From positions 35,394 to 99,393 of the forward strand of contig CAVXOL010000007.1 in the NCBI GenBank assembly GCA_963763325.1: 64,000 nt of DNA, read 5' to 3'. Below, piece by piece: positions 26,604-37,873 of the stretch. Under the pieces are notes generated by a model. It was given only the letters and a program-made list of their open reading frames with translations, was not told the origin of the DNA and did no database searches. Origin of the DNA: JBBECJ01 sp963763325. GTDB taxonomy: Bacteria; Chloroflexota; Chloroflexia; Thermomicrobiales; CFX8. The position numbers were made by a program, and so were the translations under genes. How positions within the stretch are numbered: the stretch's first letter is position 1; each line of letters starts with the position of its first letter.

Positions 26604-27134
26604 GTGGGTACACGATCGATCACTATTACGATCAACGGTCAGCAGCAGACCGCTGAGGTCGAGGACCGGCTGCTGCTGGTGCATTTCATCCGCGAGAACC
26701 TGGGACTGACCGGGACGCACATCGGCTGCGACACGACCAGTTGTGGGGCCTGCACGGTTCACTGGAACGGGACGCCGGTCAAGAGCTGCACCGTCTTCGC
26801 TGTCCAGGCCGACGGCAGCGAGATCGCGACCGTCGAGGGACTGGAGACTGCCGAGGGGTTGCACCCGCTCCAGACCGGCTTCTGGCAGGAGCACGGTCTC
26901 CAGTGCGGCTTCTGCACGCCGGGGATGCTGATGACGACGGCGGCACTACTGGACCACAACCCGACGCCGAGCGAGGAGGAGATCCGCGAGGCGATCTCCG
27001 GCAATCTCTGCCGCTGCACCGGCTACATCAACATCGTCCGCGCCGTCCAGCACGCCTCGAATGCGATGCAGGTGGCGGCGGCCGTGCCGAGCCACACGCC
27101 CGACATCAGCGCCGAGGGAGCGAGAGGGGAGTAA
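26604..27134 (+). CDS. coxS: Aerobic CO dehydrogenase small (2x[2Fe-2S]) subunit
   Basis: 176 residues. The plant-ferredoxin-type cluster ligands are Cys42, Cys47, Cys50 and Cys62 (GCDTTSCGACTVHWNG...SC). The second cluster domain has CGFCTPGM near 101 and CRCTGYINIV near 136. The length fits CoxS and other xanthine-oxidase-family iron-sulfur subunits. It relays electrons from the molybdenum site of CoxL to FAD on CoxM. The GTG start at 26604 has AAGGG 8 nt upstream. The stop is 4 bp before the coxL start. Confidence 0.92.
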   Translation: MGTRSITITINGQQQTAEVEDRLLLVHFIRENLGLTGTHIGCDTTSCGACTVHWNGTPVKSCTVFAVQADGSEIATVEGLETAEGLHPLQTGFWQEHGLQCGFCTPGMLMTTAALLDHNPTPSEEEIREAISGNLCRCTGYINIVRAVQHASNAMQVAAAVPSHTPDISAEGARGE

Positions 27135-27138
27135 GTCG

Positions 27139-29496
<2,358 letters not shown>

Positions 29497-29497
29497 C

Positions 29498-29556
29498 GTG
29501 AGATGAATGATGAGTGACGAGGGGCTTTCGCGCCATCCTCATCACTCATCACTCAC
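29498..29556. terminator. Inverted repeat after coxL
   Basis: GTGAGATGAATGATGAGTGACGAGG (29498-29522) pairs imperfectly with CCTCATCACTCATCACTCAC (29537-29556) around a GGGCTTTCGCGCCA loop. The arms are built of repeated GATGAGT / ACTCATC words. It begins 2 bp after the coxL stop codon and is the likely operon end. Confidence 0.6.
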
Positions 29557-29653
29557 TTCTCAATATTGGGGCTGCGTGTGCCCAGCGCAATCGGGATCAG
29601 CAGGTAAGCATGCCACTCGCGATTGAACCAACCGATCCCGACGATCTTGCCGC

Positions 29654-30172
29654 TTAGTGAACCTCGCACTCCCAGTGGTCCAGATCCTCGGTTGGGGTAT
29701 CCGTGCACTGCCCACTCGCCATCGCGTAGATGCCCGTCCCACCCGTGATCGTCAGATAGCTCGGGGCGACGAAGCTAACAACGCCGGTGACCGCTAACGT
29801 ACCCTCGCCAAACAGTTCGAAGTGCGCGACGGCGTAGATGTGGTTGGCGGCGGTCTCGAAGTGTTCGGGCTGAGCCGTACCAACCGCCATGAAGTAGAAG
29901 GTCCCGATGCGCTCACCGCCCGCATCACCAGCGGCGTATACCGGCCCTTGCCCCGTGATGATGTCTCCTCGCGCGATGAACGTCTCCTCCGTTATCTGAT
30001 TCCCGAGCGCCGGAATAAACTCGAAGCTCTCCTCCGCGATAACGACATCGAGTGCAAGGGTGCGCGTCTCCTGACTGGCGGCGTGCGGAATGACGAGCAT
30101 CGCCGCGAGCAGAGCCAGACTGCTGATAAACAACAACCGGTGAACCGCGTGACCTTTGAGCCTGGATGTCAT
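29654..30172 (-). CDS. Secreted allene-oxide-cyclase-like barrel protein
   Basis: About 172 residues from MTSRLKGHAVHRLLF. A signal peptide is clear (LLFISSLALLAAMLVIPHAASQ). The mature part looks like the AOC/dirigent-type eight-stranded barrel seen in bacterial exported proteins: GDIITGQGPVYAAGD, FYFMAVGTAQPEHF, LAVTGVVSFVAPSYLTITGG and TGIYAMASGQCTD, the last matching the GGTGxYxxAxG signature. It has a C-terminal Cys pair (GQCTD...HWECEVH) that could form a disulfide. No enzyme activity can be claimed. The Met at 30172 is preferred to that at 30193 because AAAGG precedes it. Confidence 0.65.
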   Translation of the reverse strand: MTSRLKGHAVHRLLFISSLALLAAMLVIPHAASQETRTLALDVVIAEESFEFIPALGNQITEETFIARGDIITGQGPVYAAGDAGGERIGTFYFMAVGTAQPEHFETAANHIYAVAHFELFGEGTLAVTGVVSFVAPSYLTITGGTGIYAMASGQCTDTPTEDLDHWECEVH

Positions 30173-30306
30173 GGTGATCCGTACCTTTCTCATGTCATGC
30201 TATCTGGAGTGACGACTCCCGAATCCCGACTGCTATTGCCAGATCCTCCCCCTTGCCGACGCTGACGAGCGCCACCTGACCTCCCGCGCGTTCCGCGTAG
30301 ACTCCG

Positions 30307-30993
30307 CTACGCAGTTCGCCGGTCCTGCAGAAGCGTGGCGCTCGTGGCGAAAACCCAGATGGGTAGAACGAACATTGGCATGAACGCCCAACCGAGCAGG
30401 ACAAGCAGCGCGGCGCAGACGAAACCCATCCACGCCAGCCAGCGCGGGAGGACGCCGGATCGCAACGCCAGGACCGAGGTCGCTACGATCATGATGCTCG
30501 CGGCGCACATGCCCGGAATGAGCAGCAGCATTCCGGCCAGCCAGCCGAGCGACGCCACAACCGGCTGCACCTGCGTCTCTTCGCCAAACTCGACACTGGA
30601 CGCTATCGCGCCCATGGCGGCGGCAGCCCCAAAGAGGACACTGACGAAGATCAACCCGCTGCCAAACACGATCACCGATAGGCCGGCCGATTCACCTTCA
30701 GTCCGCCGTATCCGGTTCCAGAGGCTGCCGGTGAACCCGAGGAAGCAGGCCCCGGCCAGCGTGAGGCCATACAGCGCCAGCATGCCGCTGACGAGCCGGT
30801 CCTGCTCGGTGTAGTAGCGGGCGATATCCTGGTTGGTGTCGTCTCCACCTGGCAGCCCCGCTGCCGTCGCAACGATGACGGTGACGAAGAGCACGGCAAA
30901 GGCGATCCCGGCGATGGCCCCAAGCCGGTCCCCCACTGAGACCTCTGATCGAACCGCCGTCGACTGAACCACTGTCGCGTTGTTGGCAACCAC
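30307..30993 (-). CDS. Multi-spanning membrane protein of unknown function
   Basis: 228 residues with about six hydrophobic segments: LGAIAGIAFAVLFVTVIVAT (about 25-44), MLALYGLTLAGACFLGF (about 71-87), LSVIVFGSGLIFVSVLFGAA (about 105-124), LGWLAGMLLLIPGMCAASIM (about 148-167), WLAWMGFVCAALLVLLGW (about 187-204) and a final FMPMFVLPIWVF. A soluble loop with GDDTNQDIARYYTEQD lies between helices 1 and 2. It resembles small DUF4386-like integral membrane proteins but I cannot name the family with certainty. It is followed by the AOC-like gene on the same strand. Confidence 0.65.
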   Translation of the reverse strand: MVANNATVVQSTAVRSEVSVGDRLGAIAGIAFAVLFVTVIVATAAGLPGGDDTNQDIARYYTEQDRLVSGMLALYGLTLAGACFLGFTGSLWNRIRRTEGESAGLSVIVFGSGLIFVSVLFGAAAAMGAIASSVEFGEETQVQPVVASLGWLAGMLLLIPGMCAASIMIVATSVLALRSGVLPRWLAWMGFVCAALLVLLGWAFMPMFVLPIWVFATSATLLQDRRTA

Positions 30994-31048
30994 CTGTAGT
31001 CCTCCTTCTACAACGATCGAATCACGATGTCACGCGAGCGCGCGTCGA

Positions 31049-31891
31049 TTAGTTCTGCCCGAGATCAACTGCTGTCAGGGTTCCATCGGCGATGAATGAG
31101 TCGCCAACCAGCTCGAGTCTCACCATCAACTCGAACGTCCTGGTGCCGGCATCGGCAAACACAAGTTGTGAGATTGGCGCGACGAAGTCCGTCCCGGCCA
31201 CGACCGACTGACGGTATTCCTGCCCAACCGGATTCCCGTCCATGTACAACTGCCAGACCACGTCGGATGCTCCCGACGGGGAGACAGACAGGACGTAAAT
31301 CTGCGCCTGACCGGTCACCAGGACGCTGTGTTGTCCCGATTCAGCCGGAATCGCAAGCACGGTTAAAGCGGCTACACCGGGGTTGCTGCTGGAATTCTCA
31401 GTCATGAGGATGCTGCTCCACCCGGTGCTAACATTGGCAACGACCTTGTCGCTCGCGACGGCCGAGGACGCGATATCCTGGCTGTCGACGCACCCATCGC
31501 AGTCCAACTCACTTGATGGACCGGGCGGTCCTTGCTGGCCTTGCGGGCCGGTTGGTCCTGGGGCACCAGATGATCCCTGCGGACCGGCTGGTCCCTGCGG
31601 ACCAACTGATCCGGGTTCGCCAGGTGCCCCGGATTCACCTTGGAGTCCCTGAGGTCCGGCTGGTCCCTGCTGATTCCATGTGATGGCCTGGTGACCCGAC
31701 TTACAGTTCCGTGGCGTGGTCGGACTGGCGACCACATGATAGAGAACGCCTGTCTTCGGCTCCAGGCACGCGGTGTAGGTCACCGGGTTGTTCGCCTGGG
31801 CCATCATCGCGGACCCGGCCGAGAAGGCCAGCACGGCCACCAGTAACGGCGCGATGACACGCTGCACCTTGCTGGTGAAACGACGATGCAT
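31049..31891 (-). CDS. Secreted collagen-like (Gly-X-Y) repeat protein
   Basis: About 280 residues. The signal peptide (RVIAPLLVAVLAFSAGSAMM / AQA) is followed by a short N-terminal domain with a Cys pair (YTACLEPKTG...NCKSGHQ). Then come 17 consecutive Gly-X-Y triplets (GPAGPQGLQGESGAPG onward) and a C-terminal beta-rich domain of about 150 residues that begins after ELDCDGCVD. The architecture suggests a trimeric, surface-exposed rod with a globular tip. The ATG at 31891 is chosen because AAGGAG lies 8 nt upstream. Transcribed toward the membrane protein gene. Confidence 0.82.
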   Translation of the reverse strand: MHRRFTSKVQRVIAPLLVAVLAFSAGSAMMAQANNPVTYTACLEPKTGVLYHVVASPTTPRNCKSGHQAITWNQQGPAGPQGLQGESGAPGEPGSVGPQGPAGPQGSSGAPGPTGPQGQQGPPGPSSELDCDGCVDSQDIASSAVASDKVVANVSTGWSSILMTENSSSNPGVAALTVLAIPAESGQHSVLVTGQAQIYVLSVSPSGASDVVWQLYMDGNPVGQEYRQSVVAGTDFVAPISQLVFADAGTRTFELMVRLELVGDSFIADGTLTAVDLGQN

Positions 31892-31957
31892 GATGCGCAC
31901 TCCTTCCGAGACAACACGATGGTCAAGATGTTGAACGGGAGTGTCGATAACCGACGC

Positions 31958-32212
31958 CTAGCTACTTCGATCCGGCATCCCGCCTCCCTCCGCTACCGTA
32001 CGCTCGTCTCCTGGTCGCTGAGTGATGTCACCCACATCGGAGGTCGGTGAAAGCGGTTCGTCGCCGGCGCCGTCGCAGATCCACGCCACGGCGATCTCCG
32101 CCGACATGGCGACGATCCGCTTGCCCGACTGGATGTGCTCAATCTCGATCCGCTGCTCGCCATCAGCGAGATCCCAGCAACGGATGAGGAATGACCTGAG
32201 ATGCTTCGGCAT
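31958..32212 (-). CDS. Small conserved hypothetical protein
   Basis: 84 residues from MPKHLRSFLIRCWDLADGEQ, with GGAGG close upstream. The N-terminal half has alternating polar and hydrophobic residues (RSFLIRCWDL, EQRIEIEHIQSGKRIVAMS, AEIAVAWICDG), consistent with a small beta-sheet domain. The C-terminal 30 residues are low-complexity and acidic. Similar short proteins sit near SARP/LuxR-type regulators in Chloroflexota as far as I recall, but I know no function. It lies between the collagen-like gene and the giant regulator, both on this strand. Confidence 0.55.
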   Translation of the reverse strand: MPKHLRSFLIRCWDLADGEQRIEIEHIQSGKRIVAMSAEIAVAWICDGAGDEPLSPTSDVGDITQRPGDERTVAEGGGMPDRSS

Positions 32213-32330
32213 CCGACCTCCCGTGAGTGGAGGAGCGCAACGAGTCGTCGTTCCTGTCGATGGCACTATCGTAGGAACTGACTGATTGCTGGCAGGTAGT
32301 AGGAAGACTAGGTATACGTAGCCGTGGGAG

Positions 32331-35300
32331 TCAGCGCTCGCCGAGGGGGATCAACTCGCGCTCGATTGCCCAGTCGCGGACGTGTGCGCGAGCGGGGAGG
32401 CCGAGTTTACGAAGGACGTTGCTCACGTGTGTGTCGGCGGTGCGCGCGGCCATGCCGAGTTCGGCGGCGATCTGGCGGTTGGTCAGCCCGCGCGCCAACA
32501 ATAGCGCCACCTCCAGTTCGCGTCGGCTGAGGGCTGACGGCGGCGTGGCGACCACCGGGGCGCGATTTTCCACGGCTCAGGATGTCGGCCGCGGAAAGCG
32601 CCTCTTCGATTGCGACTTCGAGGAGCAACGCTCGCCCCTCTGCCCAGGCAGCTTCGAAGGCCGCCTCGCCGAGAGTGGACCGCGCAGCCATCAGCGAGCG
32701 TTCATTCAACACGCGGTCCGGCAGCGACAATGGCAGGTTCTGGGCAGCGCGCAGCCCGTCAGCCGCTCCGTACAGGCGCGCCGCCTGTTGTGCGAACTGC
32801 GCATCCGTCTGTAGCAGCACGATCGCCGCAGCCACGCCTTCAAGCCCATATGCGATCCCACGCATGTCCCCGGCATCCCTGGCAAGCCGCAAGGACTGGG
32901 GTTGGAGCGCGAGCGCCAGCTGGTAGTTGCCTTGGAGCAGGACAGCCGATCCGAGATTGGTGAGCGAATTGGCACTTGATGACTTGTCGCCGAGTTCCTG
33001 GTGTAGCTGCAGGCTCTCGTCGAAGAGAGCAACCGCACGCGCATAGTCCCCCTCATCGAGGGCGACGACGCCCAGGCAGGTGAGCGCGATCGCGATCCCG
33101 CGCTTGTTGCCGGCCTCACGCTGCAGGGCCAGGCTGCGTTGATGCAGCGCGACGGCCCGCTCGAGGTCGCCCTGCTCGCGCGCCACGCCCCCAAGCGCTT
33201 GCAACGACATCGCGGCACCCGCCATGTCTCCCTGCTCTTCCCGGAGTCGCAGGCTCTCTGAATAGCGGTTCGTCGCCTCGACGAGGTCACCCCGTTGCTC
33301 CGCCACGAGACCCAGGTTATGGAGTGTCGCAGCAACGCGCGACGTCTCGCCAGCTTTCTCGAACAGCGCCAGCGCCTGGCGAGACAGGCCCTCGGAACGG
33401 CCCAGATCCCCACGGTTCCATGCCAGGGCACCGGCGCCTTGCAGCAGCCGTCCCCGCACAACGTTGGGGACCACGGCGTTGGTGGAGCGCCCGATGGCGC
33501 CCGTGAGCCAGCGTTCGCCCTCGATGAGATGGCCATGAAAGTACCAGAAGCGCCAAAGCAATGCACACAACCGAGCCTCGACCTCGACCCGCCCAGCCTC
33601 TACCGCCCAGTCCAACGCTGCCCGAAAATTGTCATGCTCCCGCTCCAGGCGCTCCAGCCACTCGACCGCCCGCGCGCCGACCAGTTCGGGGTCGGCCGTC
33701 TCTGCCAACGACAGACAATACATGGCATGCCGCTCCCGGAGACGCTCCACCTCCTGACGCTCCTGCAGCCGTTCCCAGGCGTACTGGCGCACGGTCCCCA
33801 GCAAGTTGTAGCGGGTGATCCCTCCCGCGCCAGCCTCTGCGACGACCAGTGATTTGTCCACGAGATGGGAGAGCAGGTCCAGGGTGTCCGTCGCGGTCGA
33901 ATGATCCGACTCGGGCCGGGGATCGGTCGAGATCGCCTCGGCGGCCTCCAGCGAGCAACCGCCTGCGAACACCGAAAGCTGGGACAGCAACGCCTGTTCG
34001 GGTTCACTCAGTAGCCGAAAGCTCCAGTCCAGCACACCACGCAGGCTGCGGTGCCTTGGCGGCGTGATCCTGCCACCGGCAACCAGCAACCCAAGCGCGT
34101 CGTCCAGCCGGCCCGCAATCTCCTCCGGCGTCAGGACCGCGACTCGTGCGGCAGCCAACTCGATCGCGAGCGGAATACCCTCCACCCTCCGGCAGATTTC
34201 GGCAATGGCCGGTTCGTTTTCCAGTGTCAACTCGAATGCCGGGTGGCGGTACCGTGCCCGCTCAACAAACAGGAGTGCTGATTCAGCGTTCAGCAGAGGT
34301 TGCGGGTTCGACTCTTCTCGCGGCGGCAGCGAGAGAGGTGGCGCGACCCAGATGACCTCGCCCGGCACATCGAGTGCCTCGCGGCTGGTGGTAAGCAGCC
34401 GAACCTCCGGACAGGCAGTCAACACCCTCGTCGATACCTCTGCACACGCCTGGACAACGTGCTCACAATTGTCGAGGATGAGCAGCATCCGCGCTCCTCG
34501 CAGCGCACCAGTGAGCGTCTCCAGCACCGGACGACCCGGCTCTTCCTGAACCCCGACTACCTGCGCCAACGCCTGCTCGACCAGCGCCTGATCCGATAGT
34601 GCCGCCAGATCAACCAGCCAGGCTCCATCCCGGTACTCGCTGGATCGTTCGCCAGCCAGTTCAAGCGCCAGCCTGGTCTTGCCACAGCCACCGACGCCAG
34701 TGATCGTCAGTAGGCGTGTCGTGGTGAGCAATTCGCCCAACTCGGCCAGTTCCCGCTGACGGCCAATGAAGCTCGTCAGCGCGACTGGCAGGTTGTGCCG
34801 CTGCGGTGGGGCAACGGGGGGTTCGGTGGCGGTCTCCATTGCCAGATCGTCTGACGGCGTGCGTCCCGCCTGAATCTCCGCGTGGAGATGCTGGGTTGAA
34901 GGGTCTGGTTCGGCATCAAGGTCCTCTCGAAGCAAATCGCAGAGGTACTGATACTGACGCAACGCCAAACGTCGCTGGCCGATCGCGGCATATGAGCGCA
35001 TCAGCGCGGCATGTGCGTCCTCGCGAGACGGCTCAACCGCGATCACCTGTCGAAGCACGTTGATCGCCTGCCGATAATCGAGCGTTGCTGCGCTCAGCCG
35101 GGCGAGGTCAAGCAGCAGCCCGAGATACGATTCCCGCAGTGTCTCGCGACGTCCAGCCGCCCAGTCTTCATATCGGTCTTCCGGCAAGAGTTCACCAGCA
35201 TATATGTCAATCGCCTGCTGAAACCGAATCGGATCCCCCGAATATCGCGCGGTCGCGGCAGCCGCTTCAAACATAGTGACATCGACCTTCAGGGAGCCTT

Positions 35301-35676
35301 CCGGAGCGAGCGCCAGCTGTTCACCTTGCCAGCGCAGGAACCGCCTGCCACCGTCTATCTCCGGCTCCAGCACGCGCCGGGCGACGTGCAATGCATAGCG
35401 CAGATTGTTGGCAGCGGAGGTGGGATCGAACTCGGGCCAGAGCAGATCAAGCAACTCGTCGCGGTGCAGCGCCCCGCGCGGGGCGAGCGCGAGTAACTTT
35501 ACTAGCGTCTTCGCCTTCCGTAAGCGCCAGCGGTCATCTTCGATGGCACGGTCGGCGACCGTTACCCGAAAGGCTCCCAGCAGTTCGATCCGCAGCGACG
35601 ATTGCTCTCGGCCTGGTGCACCGACCGATGATGTGTCATCTGCTCCACCCACTGCCTGCTGTGGCATTCGTGACAC
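32331..35676 (-). CDS. SARP-type HTH/BTAD - NB-ARC ATPase - TPR - LuxR HTH regulator (frameshift before the LuxR domain)
   Basis: About 1,110 residues once one frameshift near 32575 is repaired. N-terminus: OmpR-type winged helix (LRIELLGAFRVTVADRAIED, about 27-95), then a BTAD helical domain (about 130-275, AAIGQRRLALRQYQYLCDLL). Next an NB-ARC/AAA-like ATPase with Walker A GVGGCGKTRLALEL (near 330) and Walker B MLLILDNCEH (near 405). Then seven or more TPRs (about 640-1000). The C-terminal LuxR-type HTH (SRRELEVALLLARGLTNRQI) lies in the next frame and ends at 32331. It is a STAND-type transcriptional regulator with a DNA-binding domain at each end. The LuxR domain also has its own GTG at 32573, so split translation is conceivable. 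Confidence 0.85.
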
Positions 35677-36002
35677 GATCTCTCCTGCTCGTCATTCGGG
35701 CAACGGTGTCCACCTCGTTCCCGACCTCGGCGCAAATGCAGGTGCAAGAGGAATGCCTTCCCAATCCTAAACTTCCCCGGGAAACCGTGATGCACGGACG
35801 GCTGGCGAACGTCGCCAAGTACGTCTATCGTTGTTTCCACAAACGTGTGACGAGGATATCCTCAATACTAGGTGAACAGATCTTCCCACAGAACCGACGC
35901 TACCGGAAACACACAGACCGAGTTGCATTCAGGTGGGGATCATGGCAAGACACCTCTATTCAATAACAGAACCCCAACCTGTGTCCCTGGACGGAGACCA
36001 TC
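35677..36002. promoter_or_regulatory. 326-bp divergent spacer with a 12-bp palindrome
   Basis: Separates the giant regulator (minus strand) from the XdhC-YHS gene (plus strand), so both promoters must be here. GAGGATATCCTC (35852-35863) is a perfect palindrome and a candidate operator. No gene is recognisable in the spacer. Base composition is noticeably more A+T-rich near 35820-35960 than in the flanking genes. Confidence 0.4.
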
Positions 36003-36971
36003 ATGCATTCCGACGACCCAATCGCCATCCTGGAACGTTCCGCACAGTTCCGGCGCGAGGGTGTTCCGTTCGCGCTCTGTACCGTTACACATAGCCAGCG
36101 GCCGACATCGGCGCGGGCAGGTGCGAAGGCGGTCGTGACGGTGGATGGCGCGATCTTCGGTTGGGTGGGCGGCGCCTGCTCGCAGCCGAGCGTCATCCGC
36201 CACGCGCGGGAGGCGATCGAGTCTGGTGAGCCGAAGACGATTCGACTCTCGCCGGAGGGCGGGACAGGCCGCGACGGTGTCGTCGAGCTGGCGATGACGT
36301 GCCATAGCGGCGGGACGCTGGAGGTGTTCATCGAGCCGTTTCAGCCGGAGCCGTCGCTGGTCGTGGTTGGCGACACGCCGGTGACGCGGTCGCTGCTCGC
36401 GATCGGACGACAACTCGGCTATCACACGGTCGCGATGGCCTGCACATCGTCCGACGCCGACCAGCACGACGCCGGGCTCGCGTTCGAGGCGCTCGCGCCG
36501 AGCCGCACTGCCTACATCGTCGTCGCCAGCATGGGCATCGTTGACGAGGAGGCGCTGCTGGCGGCATTGCGACTGGAGCCAGCCCCGGCTTATGTTGCGC
36601 TCGTCGGCAGCCGCCGCCGCTTCGCAACGATTGCCGAGTACCTTCGCCACGAAGGTATCGCAGAGGAGCGGATCGCCGCCGTCCACGCCCCAGCTGGCCT
36701 GGACATCCGGGCCGAGACGCCGGCCGAGATCGCCCTGTCGATCCTCGGCCAGATCACCGAAGTACGCCGCACGACAGCCTACCGTCTGCCGCAATCGGTC
36801 GCCCCTTCCCAGCCGCAGATCGTTATCGACCCTATCTGTGGCATGGAGGTCGATCTATCGACCGCACGACACACGCTGGTCGTCAACGGCGAAACGTTCG
36901 GCTTCTGCTGCCCCGCCTGCAAGCGCGAATACGAGCGGCAGATTCAGGAGAAAATGGTTCGCTCGGTTTGA
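36003..36971 (+). CDS. XdhC/CoxI-family molybdoenzyme maturation protein fused to a YHS domain
   Basis: 322 residues. The N-terminal XdhC_CoxI domain (about 10-75) contains FALCTVTHSQRPTSARAGAK and GWVGGACSQPSVIRHAREAI. The C-terminal Rossmann domain (about 115-255) has LVVVGDTPVTRSLLAIGRQL and YVALVGSRRRF. A YHS metal-binding module follows (about 277-320): DPICGMEVD...FCCPACKREYERQ. XdhC-type proteins insert or sulfurate the molybdenum cofactor in xanthine-dehydrogenase and CO-dehydrogenase families, and YHS modules bind soft metals. It is about 6.5 kb from coxMSL, so service to that enzyme is plausible but inferred. ATG 36003 follows GGAGACCATC. Confidence 0.85.
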   Translation: MHSDDPIAILERSAQFRREGVPFALCTVTHSQRPTSARAGAKAVVTVDGAIFGWVGGACSQPSVIRHAREAIESGEPKTIRLSPEGGTGRDGVVELAMTCHSGGTLEVFIEPFQPEPSLVVVGDTPVTRSLLAIGRQLGYHTVAMACTSSDADQHDAGLAFEALAPSRTAYIVVASMGIVDEEALLAALRLEPAPAYVALVGSRRRFATIAEYLRHEGIAEERIAAVHAPAGLDIRAETPAEIALSILGQITEVRRTTAYRLPQSVAPSQPQIVIDPICGMEVDLSTARHTLVVNGETFGFCCPACKREYERQIQEKMVRSV

Positions 36972-36983
36972 TGGAGCAATCGA

Positions 36984-37724
36984 TCAAGCGGAAGAGGCAA
37001 CCGGCACCTTTGCCAGTGCGCTGAGCAAGGCGGCTGAGTCTGATACCCAGCCGAAGAGCGCCTCGATCGTCAGCAGGCTCGCCTCGTGATTGCCACGCGG
37101 GAACTGGCTGCCGAGCGGTTCGGCCGTGCAGTCAGACAGCAGCAGGCAGTGGTAGTCCCGGTAGAACGCATCGCGCAACGTCGATTCGACGCAGACGCTG
37201 GTCGTGCAGCCGGTGAAAACGAGCGATGTCACGCCGCGCTCGCGCAGAATCGAATCGAGGCTGGTTCCGAAGAAGCCACTGTAGCGATGCTTGGAAACGA
37301 TGATATCGCTTGGATCAGGAGCGAGTTCGGGCAGGATTTCAGTCCCCCAGTTGTCCTTGATGAGGATGCGGCTCTCGCGGCCATCTGGCGCTGTCATGGT
37401 GTCCCCAACGCCGAGTGCGCGATGCTTGATGAAGTTCGGCACATCATCCCCGCCAGCATCGGACAGGTCGGCAGCGAACTCCATCTTCAGATAGACAACC
37501 GGCATTCCATGCTCTCTGGCGGCGACCAGCACGCGCCGGGTTGGCTCAACGACCACCTTGATGCCGCCGATTGGAATTCCTGCCCGTTGGAACATGCCAC
37601 CATCAGCACCGAAATCGTTCTGCATATCTACAACGATAACGGCCGTCGTCGCAGGGACAATATCGAACGCATCTGGCCGTGCATCGATCGAGACGGCGGA
37701 GTCTGCATGCACCATCTGAACCAC
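36984..37724 (-). CDS. Cysteine hydrolase of the isochorismatase-like superfamily
   Basis: 246 residues with the catalytic triad Asp33 (VIVVDMQNDFG), Lys145 (IIVSKHRYSGFFGT) and Cys178 (GCTTSVCVESTLRDA). These enzymes hydrolyse C-N bonds in amides, ureides or peroxyureidoacrylate (RutB-like), or the vinyl ether of isochorismate. The ORF is convergent with the XdhC gene, with a 12-bp gap. An N-terminal extension of about 25 residues precedes the fold, and Met4 is an alternative start. The substrate cannot be chosen from sequence alone, although the SFFGTSLDSIL region resembles ureidoacrylate-type hydrolases more than nicotinamidases. Confidence 0.83.
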   Translation of the reverse strand: MVQMVHADSAVSIDARPDAFDIVPATTAVIVVDMQNDFGADGGMFQRAGIPIGGIKVVVEPTRRVLVAAREHGMPVVYLKMEFAADLSDAGGDDVPNFIKHRALGVGDTMTAPDGRESRILIKDNWGTEILPELAPDPSDIIVSKHRYSGFFGTSLDSILRERGVTSLVFTGCTTSVCVESTLRDAFYRDYHCLLLSDCTAEPLGSQFPRGNHEASLLTIEALFGWVSDSAALLSALAKVPVASSA

Positions 37725-37873
37725 CTGCCTTTGGAAAGCGCGTCATCTGCCACGTCCGGAAGAGGTTCGCCATCATACACCTTCCCGAGACAGTCGAAGC
37801 CGACCGACGTCCGGCGTGCTTGGTACGATGCACGGCAACGTAACACTGGCGAGATTGACAGGGAGCGTGAGGG

